Shown here piece by piece: positions 35,065-43,742 of a stretch of 64,000 nucleotides of DNA (position 1 is the first letter of the stretch; each line of letters starts with the position of its first letter). Source of the stretch: JAAXKN01 sp050258815 (GTDB lineage Bacteria; Bacteroidota; Ignavibacteria; Ignavibacteriales; SURF-24); contig JBLMZM010000242.1 in assembly GCA_050258815.1 (NCBI GenBank), positions 4,197-68,196 of the forward strand. The letters run 5' to 3'. The position numbers and the translations under genes are program-made. The notes below the pieces were generated by a model. That model made no database searches. It worked only from the letters and a program-made list of their open reading frames with translations, and was not told the origin of the DNA.

Positions 35065-37248
35065 TTAAAGCGCAACACCCAGCTCTCTGAGAATAAAGTC
35101 GGCACCGCCTATCTTCTGAGTGACCCACAGTACGTATCTGATGTCAACACCAATTGAACGGCTGTAGTTTTCGTTCCATGCGTAATCATTAATTGTTGCT
35201 TCATATGTGCGGTCAAAGTTTACTCCTATTAACTCACCATATGCGTTCAGCACCGGACTGCCTGAGTTCCCGCCGGTCGTATCCATATCATAAAGTATTG
35301 CTACTGGTAAACCTTTTGCCTGTTCACTGTAGAATTTGCCAAAATCCTTATTCATATAGAGTTCACGCAGTTTTTCGGGAATTTTGTATTCATTGCCCTG
35401 GAAGCTTTTTTCAATAACTCCCTGCAGTGTTGTAACTGGCGAATAATAAACGGCATCCGATGGTGAATATCCTTTTACGTGTCCATAAGTGAGTCTCAAA
35501 GTGCTGTTTGCATCAGGAATAAAGGATTTTTTCTGCCACAGCCGCTTAGCCTCGATGAGTTGAGCCGAGAGATTATCCAGAGTTCCCTCAATAGTTTTCT
35601 TTTCCATATCATATGAGGCGATCTGTTTACGAAGATCAGCCGCCAGTTTAATCACAGGATTATTTAAAGAGATAAGCTCATCATAACTTTTACTCAGCAG
35701 GCCATTGAAATAATTCTGATCAGAGAGTTTATTTTCATTAAAAGCTCCGGCAATAAACTCATCAATAGCCTTATTTTTGTCTTTAGAGGCAATGATTTTA
35801 TCAACTGCTTCAATTCGTGAATTTTCCGGAAGCATAGCAGCATCAAGAAGCATTTTTTTAAGGAAAGTCTTGTCTGCTTCAATATTAAATGTACCATAAA
35901 TGACCGGAATGCTTTTCTTTATATCGGAAAGATTCTTCTCCATAAATGCAGTTTTTCTTTCGTTATCGGGTTTTTTAGTCTCAACAACATAATCCAAAGC
36001 TATATCGGAGAGTCGGAGCAGGGTAGAAGCCCTGAATATCTGTCCCATCCAAAGATCACGCTTTGCATCCTTAAATATCTGCTGATATACTTTATTTGTT
36101 TCATTCAGTACGTTTCCATATTTCTGTTTCAGGCCGGGATCCGAGTCAATGAAGGCCTGGAGCTGTTTTTCCTCGTCGCGTTTTTTATCAACGAGTGAAA
36201 GCATCCGGAGTCCTTTTAGTTTGCCTTTATAGTTTTTAGTAACGTTGGCCAGTCCCTTTATTCTTGAAGCGAAACGGATAGCCAGCTCATGATCATCCTC
36301 TCCCATTTTTTCCATTGTGCTGATCTGGTAATCGTAAAGCTCTGAGATATAAGGGAGCTGATATTTTTCCTGGTATTCCATGAACTGAGATGGTTTATGC
36401 CTGAAAGTTCTGCCCGGGTAACCCAGTATAAAAACAAAATCATCTTCCTTTACGCCATTTGCATTAACCTTCAGGAATTTTTTAGGCTTATAGGGAACAT
36501 TATCCCTGGAATACTCGGCTGAACTGCCGTCCTTTGCAACATAGGCGCGCATAAAGGAGAAATCTCCTGTATGGCGCGGCCAAACCCAGTTGTCTGATTC
36601 ACCGCCAAATTCTCCGATACTGCGGGGGGGAACATAAACGATACGTACGTCGCGAATTGTTTTATACTTAAATAGCACGTAATTCTGTCCCTCAAACATT
36701 TCAGATACTTCAGCGCGGATGGATTTATCTTTTTTCTCGGCAGCTTCAACGATTTCTCTTCTTTTTCTATCCATAGCCTTCGCTCTTTCGGCCGGATCCT
36801 GAATACCTTCGGCGGCATTAAGAACCTGATCGGAGACGTCCTCATAGGAATCGGTAATCCTGCACATCATTCCCTTTGCTTCAATTTCCTCTTCATGCGT
36901 TCTTGCAATAAAACCATTTTCAATGTAATCATTCCGGACACTGCTTGCGGCCTGCAGGGCACCAAAAACGCAATGATGATTTGTAATTATCAGTCCCTGG
37001 TCTGAAATAAAGGATCCCGTGCATCCTCCGACATTAACCAGTGCATCCACCAGACTGATTCCCTCCGGATTATAGATTTCAAGAGGATCTATTTTGAGGC
37101 CTGACTGCTTTAGCTGGAGATTATGGATCTCGCTCAAAGGGTACATTCCTTCTTCAAGATCCGGAAAAAATCTTGCAGCAAGAAACAAGGCGCAGGCTGT
37201 GCAGATAAACAGCAACATACTTCTTTTATGCTTATGAATAGGAAACAT
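35065..37248 (-). CDS. S46 family dipeptidyl-peptidase, DPP11-like
   Basis: A periplasmic serine exopeptidase that releases dipeptides. The start is placed at 37248 (MFPIHKHKRS), because that gives a signal peptide and a GGGAG before the ATG; an upstream in-frame ATG at 37350 adds a sequence unlike the family. The catalytic His is in LIITNHHCVFGA (91/92), the Asp in SDNWVWPRHTGD and the Ser in TGGNSGSPVLN. The specificity position after NFD is Arg (GVNFDRTYE). In Porphyromonas enzymes Arg at this position marks DPP11, which cleaves after Asp/Glu, whereas DPP7 has Gly. Length is 727 residues. Confidence 0.88.
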   Translation of the reverse strand: MFPIHKHKRSMLLFICTACALFLAARFFPDLEEGMYPLSEIHNLQLKQSGLKIDPLEIYNPEGISLVDALVNVGGCTGSFISDQGLIITNHHCVFGALQAASSVRNDYIENGFIARTHEEEIEAKGMMCRITDSYEDVSDQVLNAAEGIQDPAERAKAMDRKRREIVEAAEKKDKSIRAEVSEMFEGQNYVLFKYKTIRDVRIVYVPPRSIGEFGGESDNWVWPRHTGDFSFMRAYVAKDGSSAEYSRDNVPYKPKKFLKVNANGVKEDDFVFILGYPGRTFRHKPSQFMEYQEKYQLPYISELYDYQISTMEKMGEDDHELAIRFASRIKGLANVTKNYKGKLKGLRMLSLVDKKRDEEKQLQAFIDSDPGLKQKYGNVLNETNKVYQQIFKDAKRDLWMGQIFRASTLLRLSDIALDYVVETKKPDNERKTAFMEKNLSDIKKSIPVIYGTFNIEADKTFLKKMLLDAAMLPENSRIEAVDKIIASKDKNKAIDEFIAGAFNENKLSDQNYFNGLLSKSYDELISLNNPVIKLAADLRKQIASYDMEKKTIEGTLDNLSAQLIEAKRLWQKKSFIPDANSTLRLTYGHVKGYSPSDAVYYSPVTTLQGVIEKSFQGNEYKIPEKLRELYMNKDFGKFYSEQAKGLPVAILYDMDTTGGNSGSPVLNAYGELIGVNFDRTYEATINDYAWNENYSRSIGVDIRYVLWVTQKIGGADFILRELGVAL

Positions 37249-37365
37249 TGGAACTCCCGTAAAATATTTATAGTTAAGGAATAAAAATAAAAATAAATAA
37301 GGATAAATCATCGAATAAATTTGATAAGTTGAAAGTTCGTTACCTTTCACTTATTTTTGAAAAAG

Positions 37366-39555
37366 ATGAATAACATAAATAATGACATATTACAGCAGTC
37401 TCCCAAATTTATTAAATCAGTTGGTCCTAAAAGAGCCGAGTCATTCAGTAAAATTGGCATTAATACTATCAGGCAGCTGCTATTTTACTTCCCGACAAAA
37501 TATCTGGATCGCAGGACAATTCTGAATGCAGTAAAGATTTACGGATATGTTATCAACGGATATGTGGGTGAGGTAACTATAATAGGACAGGTTGTTGATA
37601 AGGAACGGTTAAGATATGGAAAGAAAGAGATATTTAAGGTACAGATGCGCGATTCAAGCGGTTTCTTTGAGTGTGTCTGGTTTCAGAGCGGCAAGTTTTT
37701 CCAGCAGCTGTTCAATCCCGGTGAGCATTATGCAATATCTTCAAAACCAACTCTTACCAAATATGGCAATCTTCAGTTTATCCATCCCGATTTTGATAAG
37801 ATCACAGAAGATGAGTCACAGCGTTTCTTAAGCACGGGGAAAATCATTCCTTTTTACCGGGTTTCGAAGGAGCTGCATGCAACCAACATTGGTGACATGA
37901 GCTTAAGAAAAATTGTAAGTAATGCTGTTGAAAGTTATTCGGAATACCTGCACGAGAGCCTTCCCCCCGGGATAACAGAAAAATATGAATTGCCTGACAT
38001 TATTACTGCAATCAGGAACATTCATTTCCCTGAAAACCATGAAGTACTTAACAAAGCACTTCAGCGCTTTAAATTTGAAGAATTATTCTACATCGAATTG
38101 CTCGTCGCGCTAAGGAAGTATAATATTCGGGAGCAGATCCCCGGTTATTCCATGAAGATTAAGACTCATCTTGTTGCAGACTTTCTGAAGACGCTGCCCT
38201 TTGAGCTTACAAAGTCACAACTGGATGTTTTGAGTGACATCAGGAAGGATATGGAAGAATCCAAACCCATGAACAGACTTCTGCAGGGTGATGTCGGAAG
38301 CGGTAAGACGATAGTAGCATTGATAGCGATGTTAATAGCAAAGGATAATGGATATCAGGCTGCCCTGATGGCGCCCACGGAAATACTAGCCGATCAGCAT
38401 TATAAAAATATAACAAGAATGCTCGAAGGATTCGACATAAAAGTCAGCCTTTTAGTAGGCGGGCAAAAAAAATCTGAAAAGAAAAAAAATCTTGCCAGCA
38501 TAGGATTGAATGAGAGTGATATTGTAATTGGAACTCATGCGCTTTTTGAAGAAAGTGTGGCCTTCAGCAATCTGGGCCTTGTAATAATTGATGAACAGCA
38601 CCGCTTCGGAGTAATTCAGCGTTCAAAACTAATCACAAAGGGGCATTCACCCGACGTAATCGTAATGACTGCTACTCCAATTCCCCGTACGTTATCAATG
38701 ACTATATATGGAGACCTGGATGTTTCTACCATAAGGGAAATGCCGAAAAACAGAATACCTATCAAGACATCGCTGCGGGGTGAAGAAAAACTGCCGCAGA
38801 TATATAAATTCATCATTGATAAAGTGAAGGAGAATTATCAGGCATTTGTCATATATCCGCTCGTTAAAGAGTCGGATAAGCTGGAACTGAAGGCTGCAGA
38901 AACCCATTTCGAGGTGCTCAAAGAAACGTATCTGAGTGATCTGAATGTAGGTATGGTACATGGTCAGATGTCATGGCAGGAAAAAGAAGAAGTAATGCTG
39001 CAGTTTGCCGCGAAAAAATTTGACGTCCTGGTGGCTACAACCGTGATTGAAGTAGGTATTGATATTCCTGATGCCAATATAATTGTAATTAATGACGCGC
39101 AGCGTTTCGGTTTATCCCAGCTGCATCAACTGAGAGGAAGAGTCGGGCGAAGCAATAAGCAGGCTTATTGTATTCTGGTTACCCCGGATGAGTTTGCTGA
39201 CAGGTCGAACATGTTTAATCCGGATATTGAGTTCATGTCGCCCGCACAGATTGAAAAAAATAAAACAGCTGCCCGGATGCAGGCAATGATAAAGCACAAC
39301 AGCGGATTTGAAATATCAGAGATAGACATGAAATTACGGGGTCCTGGCGATATCTTCGGTACAAAGCAGAGCGGCTTTCCTGAATTAAAATACGTTGACA
39401 TTCTGACTGATACGAGTCTGCTTATTGAGGCCAAGGCGGCCGCTTTTGAGATCATTGAAAAAGATCCTAAACTGCATCAGCCTTCCAATTTGATAATACG
39501 GGAGCACCTTCTGAAGGATTACAGGGAAAACCTGAAGTTTGCAAAGATTGCCTGA
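37366..39555 (+). CDS. recG: ATP-dependent DNA helicase RecG
   Basis: A helicase that regresses stalled forks and Holliday junctions. An N-terminal wedge/OB domain (about 60-160) is followed by the superfamily 2 core: QLLQGDVGSGKTIVALIAML-type Walker A, LMAPTEILADQHY, the DEQH box (IIDEQHRFG), VMTATPIPRTL, TTVIEVGIDIPDAN and QLRGRVGRSN. The ATG at 37366 is preferred over TTG 37357. TAAATTTG at 37316-37323 could be its -7 box. It is divergent from the S46 peptidase. Confidence 0.94.
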   Translation: MNNINNDILQQSPKFIKSVGPKRAESFSKIGINTIRQLLFYFPTKYLDRRTILNAVKIYGYVINGYVGEVTIIGQVVDKERLRYGKKEIFKVQMRDSSGFFECVWFQSGKFFQQLFNPGEHYAISSKPTLTKYGNLQFIHPDFDKITEDESQRFLSTGKIIPFYRVSKELHATNIGDMSLRKIVSNAVESYSEYLHESLPPGITEKYELPDIITAIRNIHFPENHEVLNKALQRFKFEELFYIELLVALRKYNIREQIPGYSMKIKTHLVADFLKTLPFELTKSQLDVLSDIRKDMEESKPMNRLLQGDVGSGKTIVALIAMLIAKDNGYQAALMAPTEILADQHYKNITRMLEGFDIKVSLLVGGQKKSEKKKNLASIGLNESDIVIGTHALFEESVAFSNLGLVIIDEQHRFGVIQRSKLITKGHSPDVIVMTATPIPRTLSMTIYGDLDVSTIREMPKNRIPIKTSLRGEEKLPQIYKFIIDKVKENYQAFVIYPLVKESDKLELKAAETHFEVLKETYLSDLNVGMVHGQMSWQEKEEVMLQFAAKKFDVLVATTVIEVGIDIPDANIIVINDAQRFGLSQLHQLRGRVGRSNKQAYCILVTPDEFADRSNMFNPDIEFMSPAQIEKNKTAARMQAMIKHNSGFEISEIDMKLRGPGDIFGTKQSGFPELKYVDILTDTSLLIEAKAAAFEIIEKDPKLHQPSNLIIREHLLKDYRENLKFAKIA

Positions 39556-39864
39556 GGAAATTTTTTTTTGTTTTAAAGTGAAACCAGAAGCATCCTAAAT
39601 TCATACTATTTAATCCCCGGTTCTGAACTTAAGAACAGCATGTTGTGTTGATTTAATTAATAGATAAAATATTGTTTAAATAAATTGAAATGTTGTTTTA
39701 CTTATAAAATAACTTTTTATATTTTTACGAATATTTTTAAAAAATAATTTTTGATTTTTAAAGAAATATTTTCCTTATTGTTCAAAAAAATTTTAAAATT
39801 TTATAGAAAGTTTTATATTACAGTTAAGTGTTCTTGCAGATTAATTTTTAGTTAAAACTTTTCA
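39556..39864. other. AT-rich intergenic region before the ATP-grasp operon
   Basis: This stretch of about 310 bp is strongly A/T-rich, dominated by A- and T-runs, directly after recG. A run of nine T residues lies within 25 bp of the recG stop but has no hairpin. No clear TAnnTTTG box, riboswitch or ORF is visible. It probably contains the promoter of the downstream operon and may be intrinsically curved DNA. Confidence 0.5.
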
Positions 39865-40986
39865 TTGCTATTAAAACAAGGAGTAGTCATTACACCTTTT
39901 AGTCAGGACATTCATTTGAATGTCGCAATTACATTTAATGTAAAACCGGAAGAGGAGGCAGCAGCAGAACCTCCGTCTTCCAACGACATCTTATCACCTG
40001 AACCAGACCTATCGCCTATTCCAGCGGTATACAATGATATTTATGCCGAATGGGATTCTTTCGAAACCATAAATGCAGTAGAGCAGGCACTAGCCAAATA
40101 TCACAATGTTACTTTAATTGAAGCAAATGAATCAGCCTACGAAAAATTAAGAGAAGTGCGGCCCGATATTGTGTTCAATATTGCAGAAGGTGCTAATGGA
40201 ATAAGCAGAGAAGCACAGATTCCGGCCATGCTTGACATGCTTGGAATACCATACAGCGGCAGTGACCCGCTTACACTGGCAACGTGTCTGGACAAGGCCC
40301 GTACAAAAGAAATTTTGTCTTACTATAACATTAAGAATCCGCGTTTTATTACGGCAAGTGATCCGAAAGAACTCGTACAGCAGGAAATAAAGTTTCCGGC
40401 AATTATTAAGCCCGTTGGTGAAGGTTCAAGCAAGGGGATTTTTAATTCTTCATTCGTTACAAACAGGAAAGATCTGGAAGATACTCTCAGAAATAACAGC
40501 ATAATGTACAATCAGCCCTCATTGATCGAGGAGTTTCTTCCCGGAAGGGAATTTACCGTTGCCATTATTGGGAACAATGACGAGGCTATGGTACTGCCGG
40601 TTGTTGAAATCAATTTTAATGAGCTCCCGGCTGACATGGCTCCCATATACTCATACGAAGCCAAGTGGATTGTAGACAATAGAGAAAACCCCCTTAATAT
40701 TTTTACATGTCCTGCAAAATTGGACGCAGTACTGGAAGAAAAGATAAAAAAGACGGCATTAAGTGCATATCATACTCTAAGGTGTAAGGACTGGAGCAGG
40801 ATTGACGTGCGGCTGGATTCTGACGGAGAGCCAAACATAATAGAAATTAATCCATTGCCCGGCATTTTACCGGATCCAAAGGAAAATTCCTGCTTCCCAA
40901 AAGCTGCGCGCGCGGCAGGATTAACCTATGATGAGATGCTTAATAGTGTATTATTTGTTGCAGCAAGAAGGTATGGACTGATATGA
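39865..40986 (+). CDS. D-Ala-D-Ala-ligase-like ATP-grasp enzyme, copy A
   Basis: An ATP-grasp ligase that should activate a carboxylate as acyl phosphate and couple it to an amine. Ddl-like features are the ATP-binding strand-loop IIKPVGEGSSKGIF, the DKARTKEIL segment, RIDVR and the metal/phosphate motif IIEINPLPGILPD. The annotated start (TTG 39865) is uncertain. The family N-terminus (LNVAITFN) begins at an in-frame TTG 39916, and an AAGGAG at 39878 precedes a possible ATT start. A Pro/Ala/Glu-rich stretch near 30-50 replaces the usual N-terminal loop. A ddl for cell-wall synthesis would normally be single and near mur genes. Here it is followed by a second paralogue, a GNAT and an aminomutase. 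Confidence 0.82.
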   Translation: MLLKQGVVITPFSQDIHLNVAITFNVKPEEEAAAEPPSSNDILSPEPDLSPIPAVYNDIYAEWDSFETINAVEQALAKYHNVTLIEANESAYEKLREVRPDIVFNIAEGANGISREAQIPAMLDMLGIPYSGSDPLTLATCLDKARTKEILSYYNIKNPRFITASDPKELVQQEIKFPAIIKPVGEGSSKGIFNSSFVTNRKDLEDTLRNNSIMYNQPSLIEEFLPGREFTVAIIGNNDEAMVLPVVEINFNELPADMAPIYSYEAKWIVDNRENPLNIFTCPAKLDAVLEEKIKKTALSAYHTLRCKDWSRIDVRLDSDGEPNIIEINPLPGILPDPKENSCFPKAARAAGLTYDEMLNSVLFVAARRYGLI

Positions 40987-42041
40987 GCAATGATTTAAGG
41001 GTGTTAATCTGTTATAATGAGCCGGTAAAGGCATATAAAAATTATATCGGCAAAAATATTATTTCCGATGAGGAAAACGTTGACCTCTCGGAAACGGATA
41101 TGCTGAACCATATAAATGATATTACAAGCAGTTTACAGTTATACTATAAAAATGTAGAAACCCTGGCCTTTAATTCGGATGTAGCGGAAGTAATTTCAAG
41201 AATTGAAAGTTATTGTCCTGATCTTATATTCAACTTTGTTGAATCCATTGAGGGTATAGCCAACTATGAGGCTTATGCTGCCGGATTATACGAGCTTTTA
41301 GGATATAGTTATACCGGAAATTCTCCTTTATGCCTGGGGTTATGTCTGAATAAGGCCAGAACCAAACAGCTGCTGCTGTCAAATGGAGTTAAGACGCCGG
41401 GTTTTTATATTGCCCGCTATAATACAAAAGTTGACGAAAGCACATTCAGGCTGAAGTTTCCGGTAATCTTAAAGCTTGTAAATGAAGATGCAAGCATTGG
41501 CATCTCAGAATTTTCTGTAGTAGAAGATATGAACGAGGTGAACAGCAGACTTGAATTTTTGTTTAAGATATACAAGCAGGACATTATTGTTGAAGAGTAT
41601 ATTAACGGAAGAGAATTTAATGTTTCCATATTAGGCAATAATGTTTTGCCAGTGTCGGAAATTAATTTTAATGGCTTACCAAAAGGCTTACCAAAAATTG
41701 TAACGTATGAAGGGAAATGGTCACCAAACAGCATTTATTTTAAGTATACTAACCCTAATTGTCCGGCAGACATAAGCGAAGAGTTAAAACAAAAGATAGA
41801 GGATACTGCAAGGAAGGCTTACATGGTTATGAACTGCCGCGACTATGCCCGTATTGATATTCGTTTAAGTAAAAGTGGTGTTCCGTACGTAATTGAAGTA
41901 AATCCAAATCCGGACCTCTCTACAGATGCCGGGTTTGCAAGGGCAGCTGCAGCTTCGGGACTGACTTATCCTGAGCTTCTGTATGCAATTTCCAATTTTG
42001 CACTAGACAGGAAAGAGAATGATACGAAAATTAAAACCTGA
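40983..42041 (+). CDS. D-Ala-D-Ala-ligase-like ATP-grasp enzyme, copy B
   Basis: A paralogue of the preceding gene (shared blocks YTGNSPLCLGLCLNKARTKQLL, INGREFNVSILGNN, EINFNGLP, YARIDIRLSKSGVPYVIEVN). The final motif reads NPNPDLSTDAG instead of NPLPGILPD, and the glycine-rich ATP loop is LKLVNEDASIGISEF, so ATP-grasp chemistry is likely but the substrate pocket differs. The gene overlaps copy A by 4 bp (ATGA) and the GNAT gene by 23 bp. Two divergent ligases in one operon suggest two successive amide bonds or a heterodimer. Confidence 0.82.
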   Translation: MSNDLRVLICYNEPVKAYKNYIGKNIISDEENVDLSETDMLNHINDITSSLQLYYKNVETLAFNSDVAEVISRIESYCPDLIFNFVESIEGIANYEAYAAGLYELLGYSYTGNSPLCLGLCLNKARTKQLLLSNGVKTPGFYIARYNTKVDESTFRLKFPVILKLVNEDASIGISEFSVVEDMNEVNSRLEFLFKIYKQDIIVEEYINGREFNVSILGNNVLPVSEINFNGLPKGLPKIVTYEGKWSPNSIYFKYTNPNCPADISEELKQKIEDTARKAYMVMNCRDYARIDIRLSKSGVPYVIEVNPNPDLSTDAGFARAAAASGLTYPELLYAISNFALDRKENDTKIKT

Positions 42042-42495
42042 AGACCGCTGCCAGCTGGAAAAAATTCTGCAAAGCATCGATCAGTTCAATGAACAGGAAG
42101 TAGGCACTGCAATGGAACTGATTGACGTGGCATTAATGAGTCCTGCGCAGGAGGATTACTATATTTACGTGTGTGAGGACAAGGGAAATGCAGTCGGATA
42201 CCATTGTACCGGCAGAAGGCCTCTGACAGATGGCGTATTTGATCTTTACTGGATCGTTGTGGATCCTGCAGCACAGGGAATGGGAATAGGCCGCCAGCTG
42301 CTGAAGCATTCAGAGGATCTTGTGGAAGAGAAAAACGGCAGATGGCTTCTGGCAGAAACCTCTTCAAAGGATAGCTACCAGGCTACGAGAAATTTTTACC
42401 ACAGGAGTGGATATTCAATATTAGCGCAGATAAAAGATTTTTATGCGATAAATGACAGCTTAATCATCTTTGGTAAGTACTTTAAACAAAAATGA
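42019..42495 (+). CDS. GNAT-family N-acetyltransferase
   Basis: A 158-residue acetyltransferase with the acetyl-CoA motif A IVVDPAAQGMGIGRQLLKHSED (QGMGIG) and motif B TSSKDSYQATRNFYHRSGY. It begins inside the end of ATP-grasp copy B. Because a lysine 2,3-aminomutase follows 12 bp later, beta-lysine or a product built from it is a plausible acceptor. The known AblB beta-lysine acetyltransferase is also a GNAT, though longer. The acceptor remains inferred. Confidence 0.83.
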   Translation: MIRKLKPEDRCQLEKILQSIDQFNEQEVGTAMELIDVALMSPAQEDYYIYVCEDKGNAVGYHCTGRRPLTDGVFDLYWIVVDPAAQGMGIGRQLLKHSEDLVEEKNGRWLLAETSSKDSYQATRNFYHRSGYSILAQIKDFYAINDSLIIFGKYFKQK

Positions 42496-42507
42496 AGGGT
42501 TAACTCA

Positions 42508-43698
42508 ATGGAACTATGGCAACAAATGCTAAGAGAAAGTGTTCACTCAGTCGATCAGCTTGTTGATAAGTTCAATCTGGATAGAGCGACTGCCGAACAG
42601 TTAGATCACTTCTTTCAGGCGAGAATAAATCCCTATTATCTGAGCCTGATTAGATATCCCGGGGATCCTATATGGAAGCAGTGTGTGCCGGATCGTATTG
42701 AACTTGAAGATTATGATGCCTTTGAAGATCCTCTCAATGAGGATGCAATGAGTCCTGTTCCAAACATTACCCATCGTTATCCTGACCGCGTATTGTTTCT
42801 GGTGACGAGTCAGTGCGGAATGTACTGCAGATTCTGTACAAGAAAGAGGAAAGTAGGAAATTCAGATAAAATTTCGATGAAAGGACTTGAGTCTGCTTTC
42901 AGATATATTGAATCTCATACTGAGATCAGAGATGTAATTCTCTCAGGCGGTGATCCATTAATGTTAACCGATTACATGCTTGAAAAAATTCTCATGCGCC
43001 TGCGGCAGATCCCTCACGTCGAGATAATCAGGCTTGGGACTAAGATGCCATGTGTGCTGCCCCACAGGATCACTCCGAAACTTTGCAGCATGATAAAAAA
43101 ATATCATCCGGTTTACATCAATACACACTTTAATCATCCGTGGGAGATCACGCCTGAAAGTTCACGTGCCTGCCAGATGCTTGCCGATGCAGGATGCCCG
43201 GTAGGAAATCAGGCTGTTCTGATGAAGGGGGTAAATGACGATCCGGACATCATTCTGGAACTGATGCAGAAATTACTGAAGATGAGGGTAAAACCCTATT
43301 ATCTCTATATGGCTGATGAGACAAAGGGTGCTAATCATTTCAGGACATCCATCAGAACAGGCATAGAGATAATGGACAAACTCAGGGGGCATACCAGCGG
43401 TCTGGCAATTCCATACTTTGTAATAGATGCTCCGGGAGGAGGGGGTAAGATTCCGATTTTACCTGAATATGTGCTGCATCATGATGATGAAAAGATAGTG
43501 CTTAGGAATTATAAAAATGAGATATACGTCTACAAGGATGTACATGATAAAAATCATCCTCTGCATAAAGAACCCCAGATTCCGGGAAATGGCAACGGGA
43601 AGAACGGCAATGGGAAAAATGGTAACGGCAAGCATAGCAAGGAAATAAAGGAATTTAATCCCGAAAAAATCCAGGAGATTACAATATCGGATAATTAG
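42508..43698 (+). CDS. L-lysine 2,3-aminomutase (KamA family radical SAM/PLP enzyme)
   Basis: Predicted to convert L-alpha-lysine to L-beta-lysine. The radical SAM cluster cysteines are Cys103, Cys107 and Cys110 (CGMYCRFC), and Arg112 matches the carboxylate-binding Arg of the clostridial enzyme. PLP lysine is Lys314 in DAPGGGGK. Asp270 (YMAD) and Asp307 (VIDAP) keep the exact 37-residue spacing of the two Asp residues that bind the lysine epsilon-amino group, so lysine is favoured over glutamate. It is not the short EpmB type. The C-terminus carries a Gly/Asn/Lys repeat (GNGKNGNGKNGNGK) before a charged tail, which is unusual. Confidence 0.9.
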   Translation: MELWQQMLRESVHSVDQLVDKFNLDRATAEQLDHFFQARINPYYLSLIRYPGDPIWKQCVPDRIELEDYDAFEDPLNEDAMSPVPNITHRYPDRVLFLVTSQCGMYCRFCTRKRKVGNSDKISMKGLESAFRYIESHTEIRDVILSGGDPLMLTDYMLEKILMRLRQIPHVEIIRLGTKMPCVLPHRITPKLCSMIKKYHPVYINTHFNHPWEITPESSRACQMLADAGCPVGNQAVLMKGVNDDPDIILELMQKLLKMRVKPYYLYMADETKGANHFRTSIRTGIEIMDKLRGHTSGLAIPYFVIDAPGGGGKIPILPEYVLHHDDEKIVLRNYKNEIYVYKDVHDKNHPLHKEPQIPGNGNGKNGNGKNGNGKHSKEIKEFNPEKIQEITISDN

Positions 43699-43713
43699 CT
43701 ATACAGTTTATTG

Positions 43714-43742
43714 AGTAGAGACGTTCATTGAACGTCTCTACT
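43714..43742. terminator. Bidirectional terminator / dispersed-type palindrome
   Basis: AGTAGAGACGTTC (43714-43726) and GAACGTCTCTACT (43730-43742) are exact reverse complements around ATT, followed by TTT. It lies between the convergent aminomutase and thioredoxin-like genes and overlaps the latter's stop codon. The GTAGAGACGTT half-site resembles a palindrome dispersed in many bacterial genomes. Confidence 0.75.

Noticed and set aside
39865..40986. Housekeeping D-Ala-D-Ala ligase (ddl)
   Set aside because: There are two diverged tandem copies in an operon with a GNAT and a lysine aminomutase and no mur genes nearby, so a peptidoglycan role is less likely than a dedicated pathway.
43603..43653. 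The Gly/Asn/Lys repeat as a CRISPR or tandem DNA repeat array
   Set aside because: It is a short in-frame low-complexity coding repeat with no spacers.
42508..43698. EpmB-type (EF-P modifying) or glutamate 2,3-aminomutase
   Set aside because: Asp270 and Asp307 match the lysine-binding pair of the clostridial enzyme at the right spacing, length exceeds the EpmB type, and no epmA or efp is adjacent.
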